Below, piece after piece: positions 30,902 to 39,655 of a stretch of 64,000 bases of DNA. Origin of the DNA: Comamonadaceae bacterium. Lineage in GTDB: Bacteria > Pseudomonadota > Gammaproteobacteria > Burkholderiales > Burkholderiaceae_C. The stretch covers positions 28,783 through 92,782 of the forward strand of contig CANJNC010000007.1 in the NCBI GenBank assembly GCA_947475685.1. Reading direction: 5' to 3'. The stretch's first letter is position 1; the number at the start of each line of letters is the position of its first letter. Made by a program: the position numbers and the translations under genes. A model generated the notes under the pieces. The model had not been told where the DNA came from. It saw nothing but the letters and a program-made list of their open reading frames with translations, and searched no databases.

Positions 30902-31876
30902 ATGGTTATATTAAAAAGACAATTTCTAAAATTATTTTCAATCAGTGTTTTGACTTTATTGACCAGTTATTTTGCTTACAATGCAAATGCTCAACAACGA
31001 ATACTTAAAATTGTTGTGCCACTTACTCCAGGTACAACGCCAGATTTAATCGCCCGCGCACTGGGCCCTTCTTTGAGTCAAAGGTTAGATATCAATTACA
31101 CAGTCGATAATCGTGCTGGCGCATCTAGCATGATTGGGATGAGTTATGTTGCAAAGTCTAACGATTCAAATACCTTGATGGTTATTCCAGCAACAACGGT
31201 GACACTGCCCTTTCTTTATAAAAATATAGATTTTGATGTCATCAATGGTTTTACTCCCATAACACAAGTGACATCGACCTCCTTTTTGTTGGTTGTAGGC
31301 CCTCAAGTTGGCGTGAAAAATTTATCTGAATTTATTGCGTGGACTAAAAATAACAAAAATCTTTTTTATGCGTCCCCCGGAAATGGGACTCACCACCACC
31401 TGTCGATGGAGTTGTTAAAGCAGGTGACTGGTGCGGAGATTGAGCATGTTGCTTATAAAGGTTCTGCACCTGCTTTTAATGATTTTTTATCTTCTCAAAT
31501 TCCAGCGATGTTCATGCCTATACAAGTCGCAGTTCCACTAGGTCAAGCTGGTAAATTAAAAATTATCGGTGGAACTTTAAAAGAAAGGCATCCTAATTTT
31601 CCAGATATACCATCCCTCCATGAACTTGGAGCAAAAGACTTTAATGTTGATCCATGGTATTCAATTTGGGGCCCACCAAATTTGTCTAAAAGTATGGTCG
31701 ATAGTTATCGAAATGCAATTATCGCTTCTCTGAACGAGCCCTCTATTAAAGAGAGCTTTTTAAAGCAGGGTTTAATCATTAAAACTTCAACTCCTACGGA
31801 ATTGGTGAGTTTGACTAGAGCCGAGTCAGCTTTATGGTCAAGGGTAATAGGACTGACAAACATCAAAGCTGAATAG
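30902..31876 (+). CDS. TTT (Bug/TctC) substrate-binding protein
   Basis: RILKIVVPLTPGTTPDLIARALGPSLSQRLDINYTVDNRAGASSMIG. Confidence 0.92.
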   Translation: MVILKRQFLKLFSISVLTLLTSYFAYNANAQQRILKIVVPLTPGTTPDLIARALGPSLSQRLDINYTVDNRAGASSMIGMSYVAKSNDSNTLMVIPATTVTLPFLYKNIDFDVINGFTPITQVTSTSFLLVVGPQVGVKNLSEFIAWTKNNKNLFYASPGNGTHHHLSMELLKQVTGAEIEHVAYKGSAPAFNDFLSSQIPAMFMPIQVAVPLGQAGKLKIIGGTLKERHPNFPDIPSLHELGAKDFNVDPWYSIWGPPNLSKSMVDSYRNAIIASLNEPSIKESFLKQGLIIKTSTPTELVSLTRAESALWSRVIGLTNIKAE

Positions 31877-31896
31877 TTTCATTCTGCTTTGATGTT
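31859..31896. terminator. Hairpin formed by the 3' ends of two convergent CDSs
   Basis: AACATCAAAGCTGAAT-agtttc-ATTCTGCTTTGATGTT; 15 of 16 positions complementary, spanning both C-terminal coding ends. Confidence 0.6.
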
Positions 31897-32889
31897 ATTC
31901 TTATTAACGAGTGAAACCCATTTATTGATTTCATCTTTTAAAAACTGCTGCTGATCTTGACTTGAAATGTTTAGCATTCTTCCGCCGTCTTTTTCTACTT
32001 GAGCTATAAATTCCGGATCTTTATTAATTAACTCCATACTGGTCCTTAATTTACTCACAATTTGCACTGGAGTATTGATTGGCGCAAAAAGAGCAAACCA
32101 ACTCTCACCATTGAATTTTGTTACACCAGTTTCATTGATTGTTGGAACTTGAGGTATCAGTGGGTTACGCTCTAGAGATGAAAGTGACAGACCTTTAAGT
32201 TTATTAGTTTGAATGTACTGTTTGGAGGCAGACATGTTATCAAACATCACATCTATTCTTCCACCGAGCATTTCTTGATATCCTTGTGCCGCGCCTTTGA
32301 ATGGAACGTGGGTTAAATTTAAACCCATGCCGTTAAACAATATGGTGCCCCAAACATGTTGAAGTGTTCCAATTCCAGCGGAGGCAAAATTGAGTTGATT
32401 GGGTCTTTCTTTTGCGTATTTAAAAAATTCTGCAAAGGAGTTGACGGGTAAATCTGGTTTTGCTAAAAGAACAAATGAGTATGCCGATATGTATCCTAAG
32501 GGTATGAAACTTTTTTCAGGGTCATAGCTTAGATCTTTAATCAGGGCTTTGTTCATTACCATATTAAAAAGGCCACCGATCATTAGGGTGTAACCATCAG
32601 AGGCCGCATTGGCGGCAAACTCGGTTCCAACCAAAGAACCCGCTCCAGTTTTATTTTCTACAACGGTAGGTTGCTTGAGTTGTTCTGATAGTTTTTGAGC
32701 AACTTTTCTTCCAATTAAGTCTGTTCCACCTCCTGCCGCTTGTGGAATAATGAATTTAATAGGTCTACTTGGATAGTCAGCGTAATTGTTAGGGGCCTGG
32801 GCCAAAAGATTGGTCGTGAAAAACATGATCAATGCGAAGGCGCTGAAACTGCATTTACGTTGAATGCAGATATATGTCTTTGGATTCAT
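31879..32889 (-). CDS. TTT (Bug/TctC) substrate-binding protein
   Basis: DYPSRPIKFIIPQAAGGGTDLIGRKVAQKLSEQLKQPTVVENKTGAGSLVGTE. Confidence 0.92.
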   Translation of the reverse strand: MNPKTYICIQRKCSFSAFALIMFFTTNLLAQAPNNYADYPSRPIKFIIPQAAGGGTDLIGRKVAQKLSEQLKQPTVVENKTGAGSLVGTEFAANAASDGYTLMIGGLFNMVMNKALIKDLSYDPEKSFIPLGYISAYSFVLLAKPDLPVNSFAEFFKYAKERPNQLNFASAGIGTLQHVWGTILFNGMGLNLTHVPFKGAAQGYQEMLGGRIDVMFDNMSASKQYIQTNKLKGLSLSSLERNPLIPQVPTINETGVTKFNGESWFALFAPINTPVQIVSKLRTSMELINKDPEFIAQVEKDGGRMLNISSQDQQQFLKDEINKWVSLVNKNNIKAE

Positions 32890-33079
32890 TTTCGTCCCTT
32901 GGTTTAAAGTCTATCTATTCAGCTACCTTAATTGATAATCTGCATTATTTGTAAATTAAAAGAAAAATAATTCTAAGTATTTTCATCTCTTTCATTTTTT
33001 CTAAATTGTGGTAAATTCGAGGGTTAATTTAGGTCTAAATTTCAAGAATAAAGTAAATAAATTAGCAATGGTGGGAATA

Positions 33080-33631
33080 ATGGAATTACCAAATTTAAAT
33101 CTTAGGCATGTTGGAATATTTGTTTCCGATATAGATGTCATGTCCTCTTTTTATAAAAGTGTTTTAGGTTTTACTCAAACCGATCGTGGCGAAGTTAGAG
33201 GCGGTCAAGTGGTATTTCTGACGCGAGATCCTTTATCGCACCATCAGTTGGTGATGGAAACGGGTCGACCCATCGGCGCTGGACCTGGTTTAGGAGTTCA
33301 ACAAATTTCATTTCAAGTTGCGACCCTTGGCGATTTAAGGCAAATGTATAAAATTGTTTCACAAAGAAATGACGTTACGACGATTCAGACCATTGATCAC
33401 GGAAATTCATGGTCTTTGTATTTTAGAGATCCTGAGATAAATCGAATTGAGGTTTATCTTGACACGCCGTGGCATATTTCTCAGCCTTATTCGGAGCCTC
33501 TTGATTTACTACAGACAGATGAAATAATTTATGAAACAACTCTAAAAAAGTTAACTTCCTACGGTGAAGTTAAACCTTTTGAAGCATGGTCGAATGAATT
33601 ATCAAAAACCATTTTCTCTAACTTGAGTTGA
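33080..33631 (+). CDS. VOC-family (extradiol dioxygenase-like) protein
   Basis: LRHVGIFVSDIDVMSSFYKSVLGFTQTDRGEVRGGQVVFLTRD...WSLYFRDPEINRIEVYLDTPWH. Confidence 0.82.
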   Translation: MELPNLNLRHVGIFVSDIDVMSSFYKSVLGFTQTDRGEVRGGQVVFLTRDPLSHHQLVMETGRPIGAGPGLGVQQISFQVATLGDLRQMYKIVSQRNDVTTIQTIDHGNSWSLYFRDPEINRIEVYLDTPWHISQPYSEPLDLLQTDEIIYETTLKKLTSYGEVKPFEAWSNELSKTIFSNLS

Positions 33632-33669
33632 ATTGAACTATATTATTTGTAAATGAATTGGAATAGAAA

Positions 33670-34959
33670 ATGGCGATAAGTAGTCAAACAAACCTTGAAC
33701 TCACTCAAACTGGGCCAGGTACCCTTATGGGTAATCTTTTCAGACGATATTGGATTCCTATTTTAATTTCCAGCGAACTTCCAACGCCTGACTCTAATCC
33801 GATCCGAGTTAAGGTTTTATCTGAAAAGTTATTGGCTTTTCGCGATTCAAAGGGTAAGGTTGGTTTAATTGACGAATTTTGTGCCCACAGAGGTGTCTCC
33901 CTTTGGTTTGGTCGAAACGAAGAATCTGGAATTCGTTGCCCATACCATGGATGGAAATATGATGTAAATGGTCAATGTGTTGACGTTCCTTCAGAGGAAG
34001 GAAATGGGTTTAACCAAAAAATTAAACTTGTTTCATATCCTTGCATTGAGCAAGGTGGCGTTGTTTGGGCTTTTATGGGTAAAAAGGAAGAAATGCCAGA
34101 TTTACCAAAGTTTGAGTGGAATTTGGTGCCAAGTGAAAATTGCTATGTCTCAAAGAGATTGCAGGAGAATAATTATTTACAAGCGATGGAGGGGGGAATT
34201 GACTCCAGTCATGTCTCCTTTCTACACAGCGGTGAATTGCATACTGATCCTTTGCATAAAGGTACTAAAGGCGCTAAATTTCAAGGCGATAGAAAACCAC
34301 AGTTTGAGGTTCAAGAATCAGATGGCGGCTTATTAATTGGGGCAAGACGCAATGCTGAAGAGGGTTCTTATTATTGGCGAATATCCCAGTGGATCATGCC
34401 TTGGTACACAATGATTCCTCCCTACGGAGATAACGCCTTAAATGGACACGCATTTGTTCCAATTGATGATGAAAATTGCTGGGTATGGAGTACGACCTAT
34501 AAGCCGGCTCAAGCTCTGTCTAAGGAGGAAATTTATTCAATGGATAACGGTGAGGGTATGTATGCACAACTTATTCCAGGTACTTATCTTCCTGTCGCGA
34601 ATAAAAGAAACGACTATCTGATTGATCGTGATCTGCAGAAATCGGGCCGTTATTACAGTGGCGTCAAAGGGATTGGCATGCAAGATGCTTCTTTGCAAGA
34701 ATGCATGGGACCAATTCAAGATCGGAGTTTGGAGAATCTAGTCTCTACTGATAATGCAATTATCATGGCAAGAAATCGCTTGTTAAAAGCGGCTAAAAAT
34801 CTAGATAAAGGAATTGCACCTCCTGCCTTGAATCCCGATTCTCATTTTGTGCGATCGGCCTCAGTTCAGTTACCAATTGGGACTCCATTTAAGGAGGGAG
34901 CGGCAGATAGTTTAAAAGCCAATCCTGGAAAAACACATGTATCTGAACATTCTGTGTAA
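33670..34959 (+). CDS. Rieske 2Fe-2S oxygenase (phthalate dioxygenase-like)
   Basis: CAHRGVSLWFGRNEESGIRCPYHGWKYDVNGQCVDVPSE; EGGIDSSHVSFLH. Confidence 0.9.
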   Translation: MAISSQTNLELTQTGPGTLMGNLFRRYWIPILISSELPTPDSNPIRVKVLSEKLLAFRDSKGKVGLIDEFCAHRGVSLWFGRNEESGIRCPYHGWKYDVNGQCVDVPSEEGNGFNQKIKLVSYPCIEQGGVVWAFMGKKEEMPDLPKFEWNLVPSENCYVSKRLQENNYLQAMEGGIDSSHVSFLHSGELHTDPLHKGTKGAKFQGDRKPQFEVQESDGGLLIGARRNAEEGSYYWRISQWIMPWYTMIPPYGDNALNGHAFVPIDDENCWVWSTTYKPAQALSKEEIYSMDNGEGMYAQLIPGTYLPVANKRNDYLIDRDLQKSGRYYSGVKGIGMQDASLQECMGPIQDRSLENLVSTDNAIIMARNRLLKAAKNLDKGIAPPALNPDSHFVRSASVQLPIGTPFKEGAADSLKANPGKTHVSEHSV

Positions 34960-34966
34960 TTTGAAT

Positions 34967-35941
34967 ATGCGAATTTACATTTTATTATTTTTGTATTTTT
35001 TAATAACAAATACTCAAGCCCAATCCCAATCCCAACCTAACCTTAATTCATTGGGGTCTATGCAGTTTATAGTGCCGTCGTCTGCTGGGACAACAGGGGA
35101 TCAATTGGCAAGATTAATTTCATCCAAATTGTCCTCCAGAATTAACGCTGCAATCGTGGTTGACAATAAGGTTGGAGCGGGAGGCTTGATTGGAATAGAT
35201 TATGTTGCTAAATCTGTTCCTGACGGTAAAACGTTGTTGTTTTCAGCTACTGCATTCAGCACACTTTCTGCCTTGCGCAATGATTTGCCTTACGATCCAA
35301 TTAAAAATTTTTCGCCTATTATTTTGTTGGGAACAAGTCCATTGGTCTTTGTTGTAACGAACTCTATGCCAGCAAAGAATATGAAGGAATTTTTTGATTA
35401 TGTGAATAAGCAACCCATCGGTTCAGTCAACTACGCGTCACCCGGAGTTGGAAGTGTTCATCACCTGACCAGTGAAATGTTTCTTCAAGAGACTGGAATA
35501 AAACTAACACATGTGCCTTATAAAGCTTCAGCTACTTTGATCAATGATATTGTTGCCGGCCATATTCAGTCTGCATTTGTTGTATTGCAAACTTCTTCCC
35601 AGATGGTGCTAAACGGAAAAATGCGAATGCTCGCTGTTCTTGGGCAGTCAAGAATTTCTCAGTTTCCTTCAATCCCAACCATGGCCGAGTCCGGTGTTCC
35701 TATCCCGCCCATTAGCGCGTGGTTTGGTATTTCCGCCCCTGCAAATTTGCCATCCTCTCTTGTGATCCAGTTAAATAATGAGATCAATCAAGTGTTAAAT
35801 ATGCCGGAAACAAGAGCTGCTATTTCTAAAATGGGTGTTGAACCTGTTGGTGGTAAACCCGAAAAATTAGAGATGCTGATTAAGAATGAGTTAAAAATAT
35901 GGTCTCAAGTTGTTAAAAAAGGAGATATTGCAGTAGATTAG
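34967..35941 (+). CDS. TTT (Bug/TctC) substrate-binding protein
   Basis: MQFIVPSSAGTTGDQLARLISSKLSSRINAAIVVDNKVGAGGLIGIDYVAKS. Confidence 0.9.
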   Translation: MRIYILLFLYFLITNTQAQSQSQPNLNSLGSMQFIVPSSAGTTGDQLARLISSKLSSRINAAIVVDNKVGAGGLIGIDYVAKSVPDGKTLLFSATAFSTLSALRNDLPYDPIKNFSPIILLGTSPLVFVVTNSMPAKNMKEFFDYVNKQPIGSVNYASPGVGSVHHLTSEMFLQETGIKLTHVPYKASATLINDIVAGHIQSAFVVLQTSSQMVLNGKMRMLAVLGQSRISQFPSIPTMAESGVPIPPISAWFGISAPANLPSSLVIQLNNEINQVLNMPETRAAISKMGVEPVGGKPEKLEMLIKNELKIWSQVVKKGDIAVD

Positions 35942-35977
35942 ACGTAGAACTCCTGAAATCCTTTTATAGAGAACAAA

Positions 35978-37099
35978 ATGTCAATTGAACAAAATAAGGT
36001 TCTGGCTGCTGTGGCCAAGGAAAATAATCAAATTGAATTGGTTAACTTCGATTTTCCGGAGGTCACATCTACTACTGGTTTATTAAAAATTGAGATGACT
36101 GGTATGTGCGGCAGTGACTGGCCTTACTTTATAAACTATCCCCGGACAAAGGGATCAATGATTTTGGGTCACGAGACGGTTGGTCATGTTCATAAAATTG
36201 GTAATGAGGCTTTTGCGCGTTGGGGGGTGAAAGAGGGTGACCGGGTGGCTTTAGAGGAGTATTTACCTTGTGGCCACTGTCAATATTGCAGGACTGGTGA
36301 TTTTCGTTTATGCGATGAAACTGACACGCTACTTGGAAATGGTGTCAGGTATGGTTCAACTCCAATTTCTATGCAGCCATCTTTGTGGGGTGGTTACGCA
36401 AGGTATCAATATCTTCATTCCAACACAGTTTTTCATAAGATCCCAGTGGCCATGCCAGCCAAATTGGCAACTTTAGCCTTACCCTTGGGAAATGGGGTTG
36501 AGTGGGCGAATATTCAAGGCAAGGCTGGGCTAGGTAAGTGTGTTGTTATACAGGGCCCAGGTCAACAAGGTCTGGCATGCACAGTTGCGGCACATCAAGC
36601 TGGTGCATCCCAAATTATCGTAACAGGCCTTAAAGCTGATCAACATCGCTTAACCTTGGCTAGGGAGCTTGGTGCACACCATACAATTGCAATAGACGAA
36701 GTTGATTTATTGGAGTCAATTGCAGATATAACCGGCGGATTATTCGCTGATATTGTCATAGATTGTTCTTCTGGTGGTGAAGAAACTGTCCTTTCAGCCA
36801 TTCAAATAGCTAGGAAGGGAGGATTGGTTCTTTTATGTGGAAGAAAAGGGGTTCCTGTTAGGGAGTTTCAAAGTGATCAATTGTTCAAAAAGCATTTAAC
36901 TGTCCGTGGGATGCGTGGACATAGCTATCAAGCCGTAGAAATGGCGATTTCCATCATCTCTTCTGAACATTATCCTCTGCATAAACTGTGCACTCACACC
37001 TTCAAATTGGAAGAGGTAGAACTCGGACTAAGGACTTTGGGTGGAAAGGGCCTTCCAAATGCAATCCATTGTTGCGTAGACCCCTGGATGAATTCTTAA
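35978..37099 (+). CDS. Zinc-dependent medium-chain alcohol dehydrogenase
   Basis: GMCGSDWPYF; GHETVGHVHKIG; CGHCQYCRTGDFRLC structural zinc motif. Confidence 0.9.
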   Translation: MSIEQNKVLAAVAKENNQIELVNFDFPEVTSTTGLLKIEMTGMCGSDWPYFINYPRTKGSMILGHETVGHVHKIGNEAFARWGVKEGDRVALEEYLPCGHCQYCRTGDFRLCDETDTLLGNGVRYGSTPISMQPSLWGGYARYQYLHSNTVFHKIPVAMPAKLATLALPLGNGVEWANIQGKAGLGKCVVIQGPGQQGLACTVAAHQAGASQIIVTGLKADQHRLTLARELGAHHTIAIDEVDLLESIADITGGLFADIVIDCSSGGEETVLSAIQIARKGGLVLLCGRKGVPVREFQSDQLFKKHLTVRGMRGHSYQAVEMAISIISSEHYPLHKLCTHTFKLEEVELGLRTLGGKGLPNAIHCCVDPWMNS

Positions 37100-37173
37100 T
37101 AGGTATAAAGGTATCAAGAAATAGTATTTAATTGGTAATTTTTTTAAAAAAGTAGCCCAAATAGGTTAATATT

Positions 37174-37231
37174 GCTTTACTTTTCCGCAAGAAAAGCCCG
37201 AAAACGATCTAAATAATCGAAAAGGTAAAGC
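37174..37231 (+). promoter_or_regulatory. Inverted repeat ending at the flhD-like start codon; candidate RNA switch or operator
   Basis: GCTTTACTTTTC (37174-37185) vs GAAAAGGTAAAGC (37219-37231), one-base bulge; alternative proximal CTTTTC-cgcaa-GAAAAG (37180-37196). Confidence 0.5.
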
Positions 37232-37537
37232 ATGACAAACGAATTAATCAACGAAAGCATCAAGCAGATCAACCGTTCTTTCCTCACTCTTTGTTTAAAA
37301 GCGGATGAAAGTACCCTCATCGAAATGTCAATTAAATTGAATTGTGAAATATCGATTCTTCGTGCAATTAGAAAATTAGATCACACCGGTTTGGAAAGAG
37401 TTTATTTGACAGAGAGATTTCTTTTAAAACCAGCGGTTGATAACTCCACGATAGAAAGAATTTCAACGATTGAGACGATTGAACAAAGAAATCTTTTTAT
37501 AAGTTCAACCACTAGGAGTGGTAATGCAAGGATATAA
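37232..37537 (+). CDS. flhD-like: FlhD-like transcriptional activator subunit
   Basis: INRSFLTLCLKADESTLIEMSIKLNCEISILRAIRKLDHTGLERVYLTERFLLKP resembles the FlhD fold region; directly upstream of an FlhC-like ORF. Confidence 0.7.
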   Translation: MTNELINESIKQINRSFLTLCLKADESTLIEMSIKLNCEISILRAIRKLDHTGLERVYLTERFLLKPAVDNSTIERISTIETIEQRNLFISSTTRSGNARI

Positions 37538-38072
37538 AAATAAATCCTTGACTTCAAAAGAGTTTTCATTGATCGAAGAGTTGGTTGAATGGGGTTCAAA
37601 GATAAAAGACATAATGTGGATTGTCGGACTTCCTAAAACAGAGTTGTATGCAAAGCAATACTATAAAAGAATGGGAATTAGACCGCCTAACGGTTTGCCG
37701 GGTACGTCAACTGCTAAAACAGTGAAGTTAGAAAAAAAAATGCAGTACTCTGCCATGGCAGTTCAGTACTTAAATTTGTTAGATGACGGCATTGGCAAAA
37801 AAGAAGCAATGCTATCCGTATATAGATTGCACTGGATTGAGTACGGACACGATGAGATTCAAAATGTAAAGCCCTCAACGTGGTTTTCAACAACAAAAAA
37901 CATTGATTGCGGTATTGAAGAGCTAATTTCGTGTTTAACTTGCGGAGGAAAATATATCTTGGGCGCGGACGTTATTCAAGAAGTAAGCGATAGATGTATT
38001 TGGTGCAATCATCTACTGACATTTCATAGTTTCAAAAAAACGATAAAAAAGGGAGTTTTTATACAAAAATAA
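37524..38072 (+). CDS. flhC-like: FlhC-like transcriptional activator subunit
   Basis: RPPNGLPGTST and zinc motif CLTCGGKYILGADVIQEVSDRCIWC match the FlhC pattern; RBS AGGAG ahead of ATG 37524. Confidence 0.8.
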   Translation: MQGYKNKSLTSKEFSLIEELVEWGSKIKDIMWIVGLPKTELYAKQYYKRMGIRPPNGLPGTSTAKTVKLEKKMQYSAMAVQYLNLLDDGIGKKEAMLSVYRLHWIEYGHDEIQNVKPSTWFSTTKNIDCGIEELISCLTCGGKYILGADVIQEVSDRCIWCNHLLTFHSFKKTIKKGVFIQK

Positions 38073-38099
38073 TAGAAAAGTAAAAGATACAGTTGGTAC

Positions 38100-39071
38100 A
38101 TGGAATCAAAGTATCTAGTAATTGAAAACTTTTTAAACCCTATCCAACATCTATTGGGAGATTTGAGCATTACTGAAATAATGATCAATAAACCAAATGA
38201 CGTTTGGATCAAAAGGTTTGGCTTTAAATCGGAAAGAAATAAAGTCGAGATTTCGAATAATCAAATAAAAGGTTTGATTACACTATTGGCAAGTATTTCC
38301 AATAAGATAATTTCGGATGAAAAATCAATAGGCAAAAATTTCCAAGTCATTAGTGCAGCAATTCCAGGTTTTAGATTTGAAGCATGGAACACTCCAGTCA
38401 GTCTCTATGGCCCTGCAATGACTATACGAAGATTAGCGAGTGAGTCGATATCGCTAGAAAAGTTCAAAAATATAGGAACAATAAATCAAGAAACTTACAT
38501 AGAGTTGAAAAGATATGTAAGGGAGAAAAGAAATATTATCATAGCTGGTTCAACGGGTTCTGGTAAAACAACTTTTTGTAGTGCATTGTTGAACTGTATT
38601 GAAGTATTCGAACGATTAATAGTTATTGAAAATATTCAAGAATTAAATATAAAAATACCGAATGTTCTATATCTTCAAACAGATGAAGAACAAGGATACA
38701 GCGTTAATCGTTTGATCACATCAGCTTTAAGAGGTCTTCCAGACAGAATAATCGTTGGTGAATTGAGAGGTATAGAAGCTGATGGATATTTAAAAGCAGC
38801 GAATACAGGGCATCCAGGTTCAATTACAACTCTTCACGCAAACTCAGCTTTTGATGCATTGCAAAGGCTAGAAGATATGATTCAAAGCAGCAGTTTAATT
38901 GGTCAATCACATCATATAAAAAATAGAATAAAAACAGTAAATCCTATTGTTCTTTATTTAGATTCGATATTAGTGAATGGAACCTTTCTTCCAGTAGTTA
39001 CTCAAATAATCGAAATTATGGGGATTAAAAATAATGAGTACGTAATCAAATCGAAATTTGAATTTAAATGA
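38100..39071 (+). CDS. trbB: VirB11/TrbB-type secretion ATPase
   Basis: Walker A AGSTGSGKTTF; RGLPDRIIVGELRGIEADGYLKAANTGHPGSITTLHANSAFDALQRLEDM. Confidence 0.93.
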   Translation: MESKYLVIENFLNPIQHLLGDLSITEIMINKPNDVWIKRFGFKSERNKVEISNNQIKGLITLLASISNKIISDEKSIGKNFQVISAAIPGFRFEAWNTPVSLYGPAMTIRRLASESISLEKFKNIGTINQETYIELKRYVREKRNIIIAGSTGSGKTTFCSALLNCIEVFERLIVIENIQELNIKIPNVLYLQTDEEQGYSVNRLITSALRGLPDRIIVGELRGIEADGYLKAANTGHPGSITTLHANSAFDALQRLEDMIQSSSLIGQSHHIKNRIKTVNPIVLYLDSILVNGTFLPVVTQIIEIMGIKNNEYVIKSKFEFK

Positions 39072-39385
39072 AGAAAATCTTACTTATTACGACAATATGC
39101 TTGCTGTTGTCGTTTTTTTCACTATCTGCGACGGCTCAATCAATGGCCATGTCGTTTCCAGTTATAGATCAATTGATGTGCGGTTTTATTATTTACACAA
39201 AAGGAAAATTGGCACCTTATATTGCAGTTTTATGCATTGTGATCAGTGTCATCGGACATTGGTTAGGTATGACAAAAATATGGGGCTCACTTTTATATAT
39301 TTCAATGGGATTGGGTTTAATCATGGGTATAGGAACAGTAATTACAAGTGCAACTGGAACAAGCGCAAGTTGTCTATCATATTGA
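39068..39385 (+). CDS. trbC: VirB2/TrbC-type pilin
   Basis: Signal peptide ...SATAQS, two hydrophobic helices, size and position between TrbB- and TrbD-like ORFs. Confidence 0.75.
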   Translation: MKKILLITTICLLLSFFSLSATAQSMAMSFPVIDQLMCGFIIYTKGKLAPYIAVLCIVISVIGHWLGMTKIWGSLLYISMGLGLIMGIGTVITSATGTSASCLSY

Positions 39386-39397
39386 ATAGTAAAAATA

Positions 39398-39649
39398 ATG
39401 AGTCACTCTGTTATTTATTTAAGCCTGATACATAAAAATACAATTATGGATATAAGTCAAAATACGTTCGCAATACTAATTGGAATTACATTTTCAATTA
39501 TCATTTTAAATTTGTACTTTTTGTTGCTATTTATACCTTTGATTTATCAAGCTGTAAAAATAATTTATAAAAAAGATGAAATGTTTTTTGAAATTTATAG
39601 AAACTTTTCTAAAGAAATGGATTTTTGGGATCCATGGCAACATGAGTAA
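39398..39649 (+). CDS. trbD: VirB3/TrbD-like inner membrane protein
   Basis: TM segments followed by KIIYKKDEMFFEIYRNFSKEMDFW, resembling the TrbD C-terminus; position in operon. Confidence 0.65.
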   Translation: MSHSVIYLSLIHKNTIMDISQNTFAILIGITFSIIILNLYFLLLFIPLIYQAVKIIYKKDEMFFEIYRNFSKEMDFWDPWQHE

Positions 39650-39655
39650 AAGTCA

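Noticed and set aside
37232-38072. FlhDC-like pair as ordinary flagellar master regulator locus
   Set aside because: No mot/che/flagellar genes follow; the downstream genes are Trb-type T4SS components.
39058-39435. 125-aa ORF overlapping trbC in another frame
   Set aside because: Out-of-frame with the signal-peptide-bearing TrbC-like ORF, which fits the operon order.
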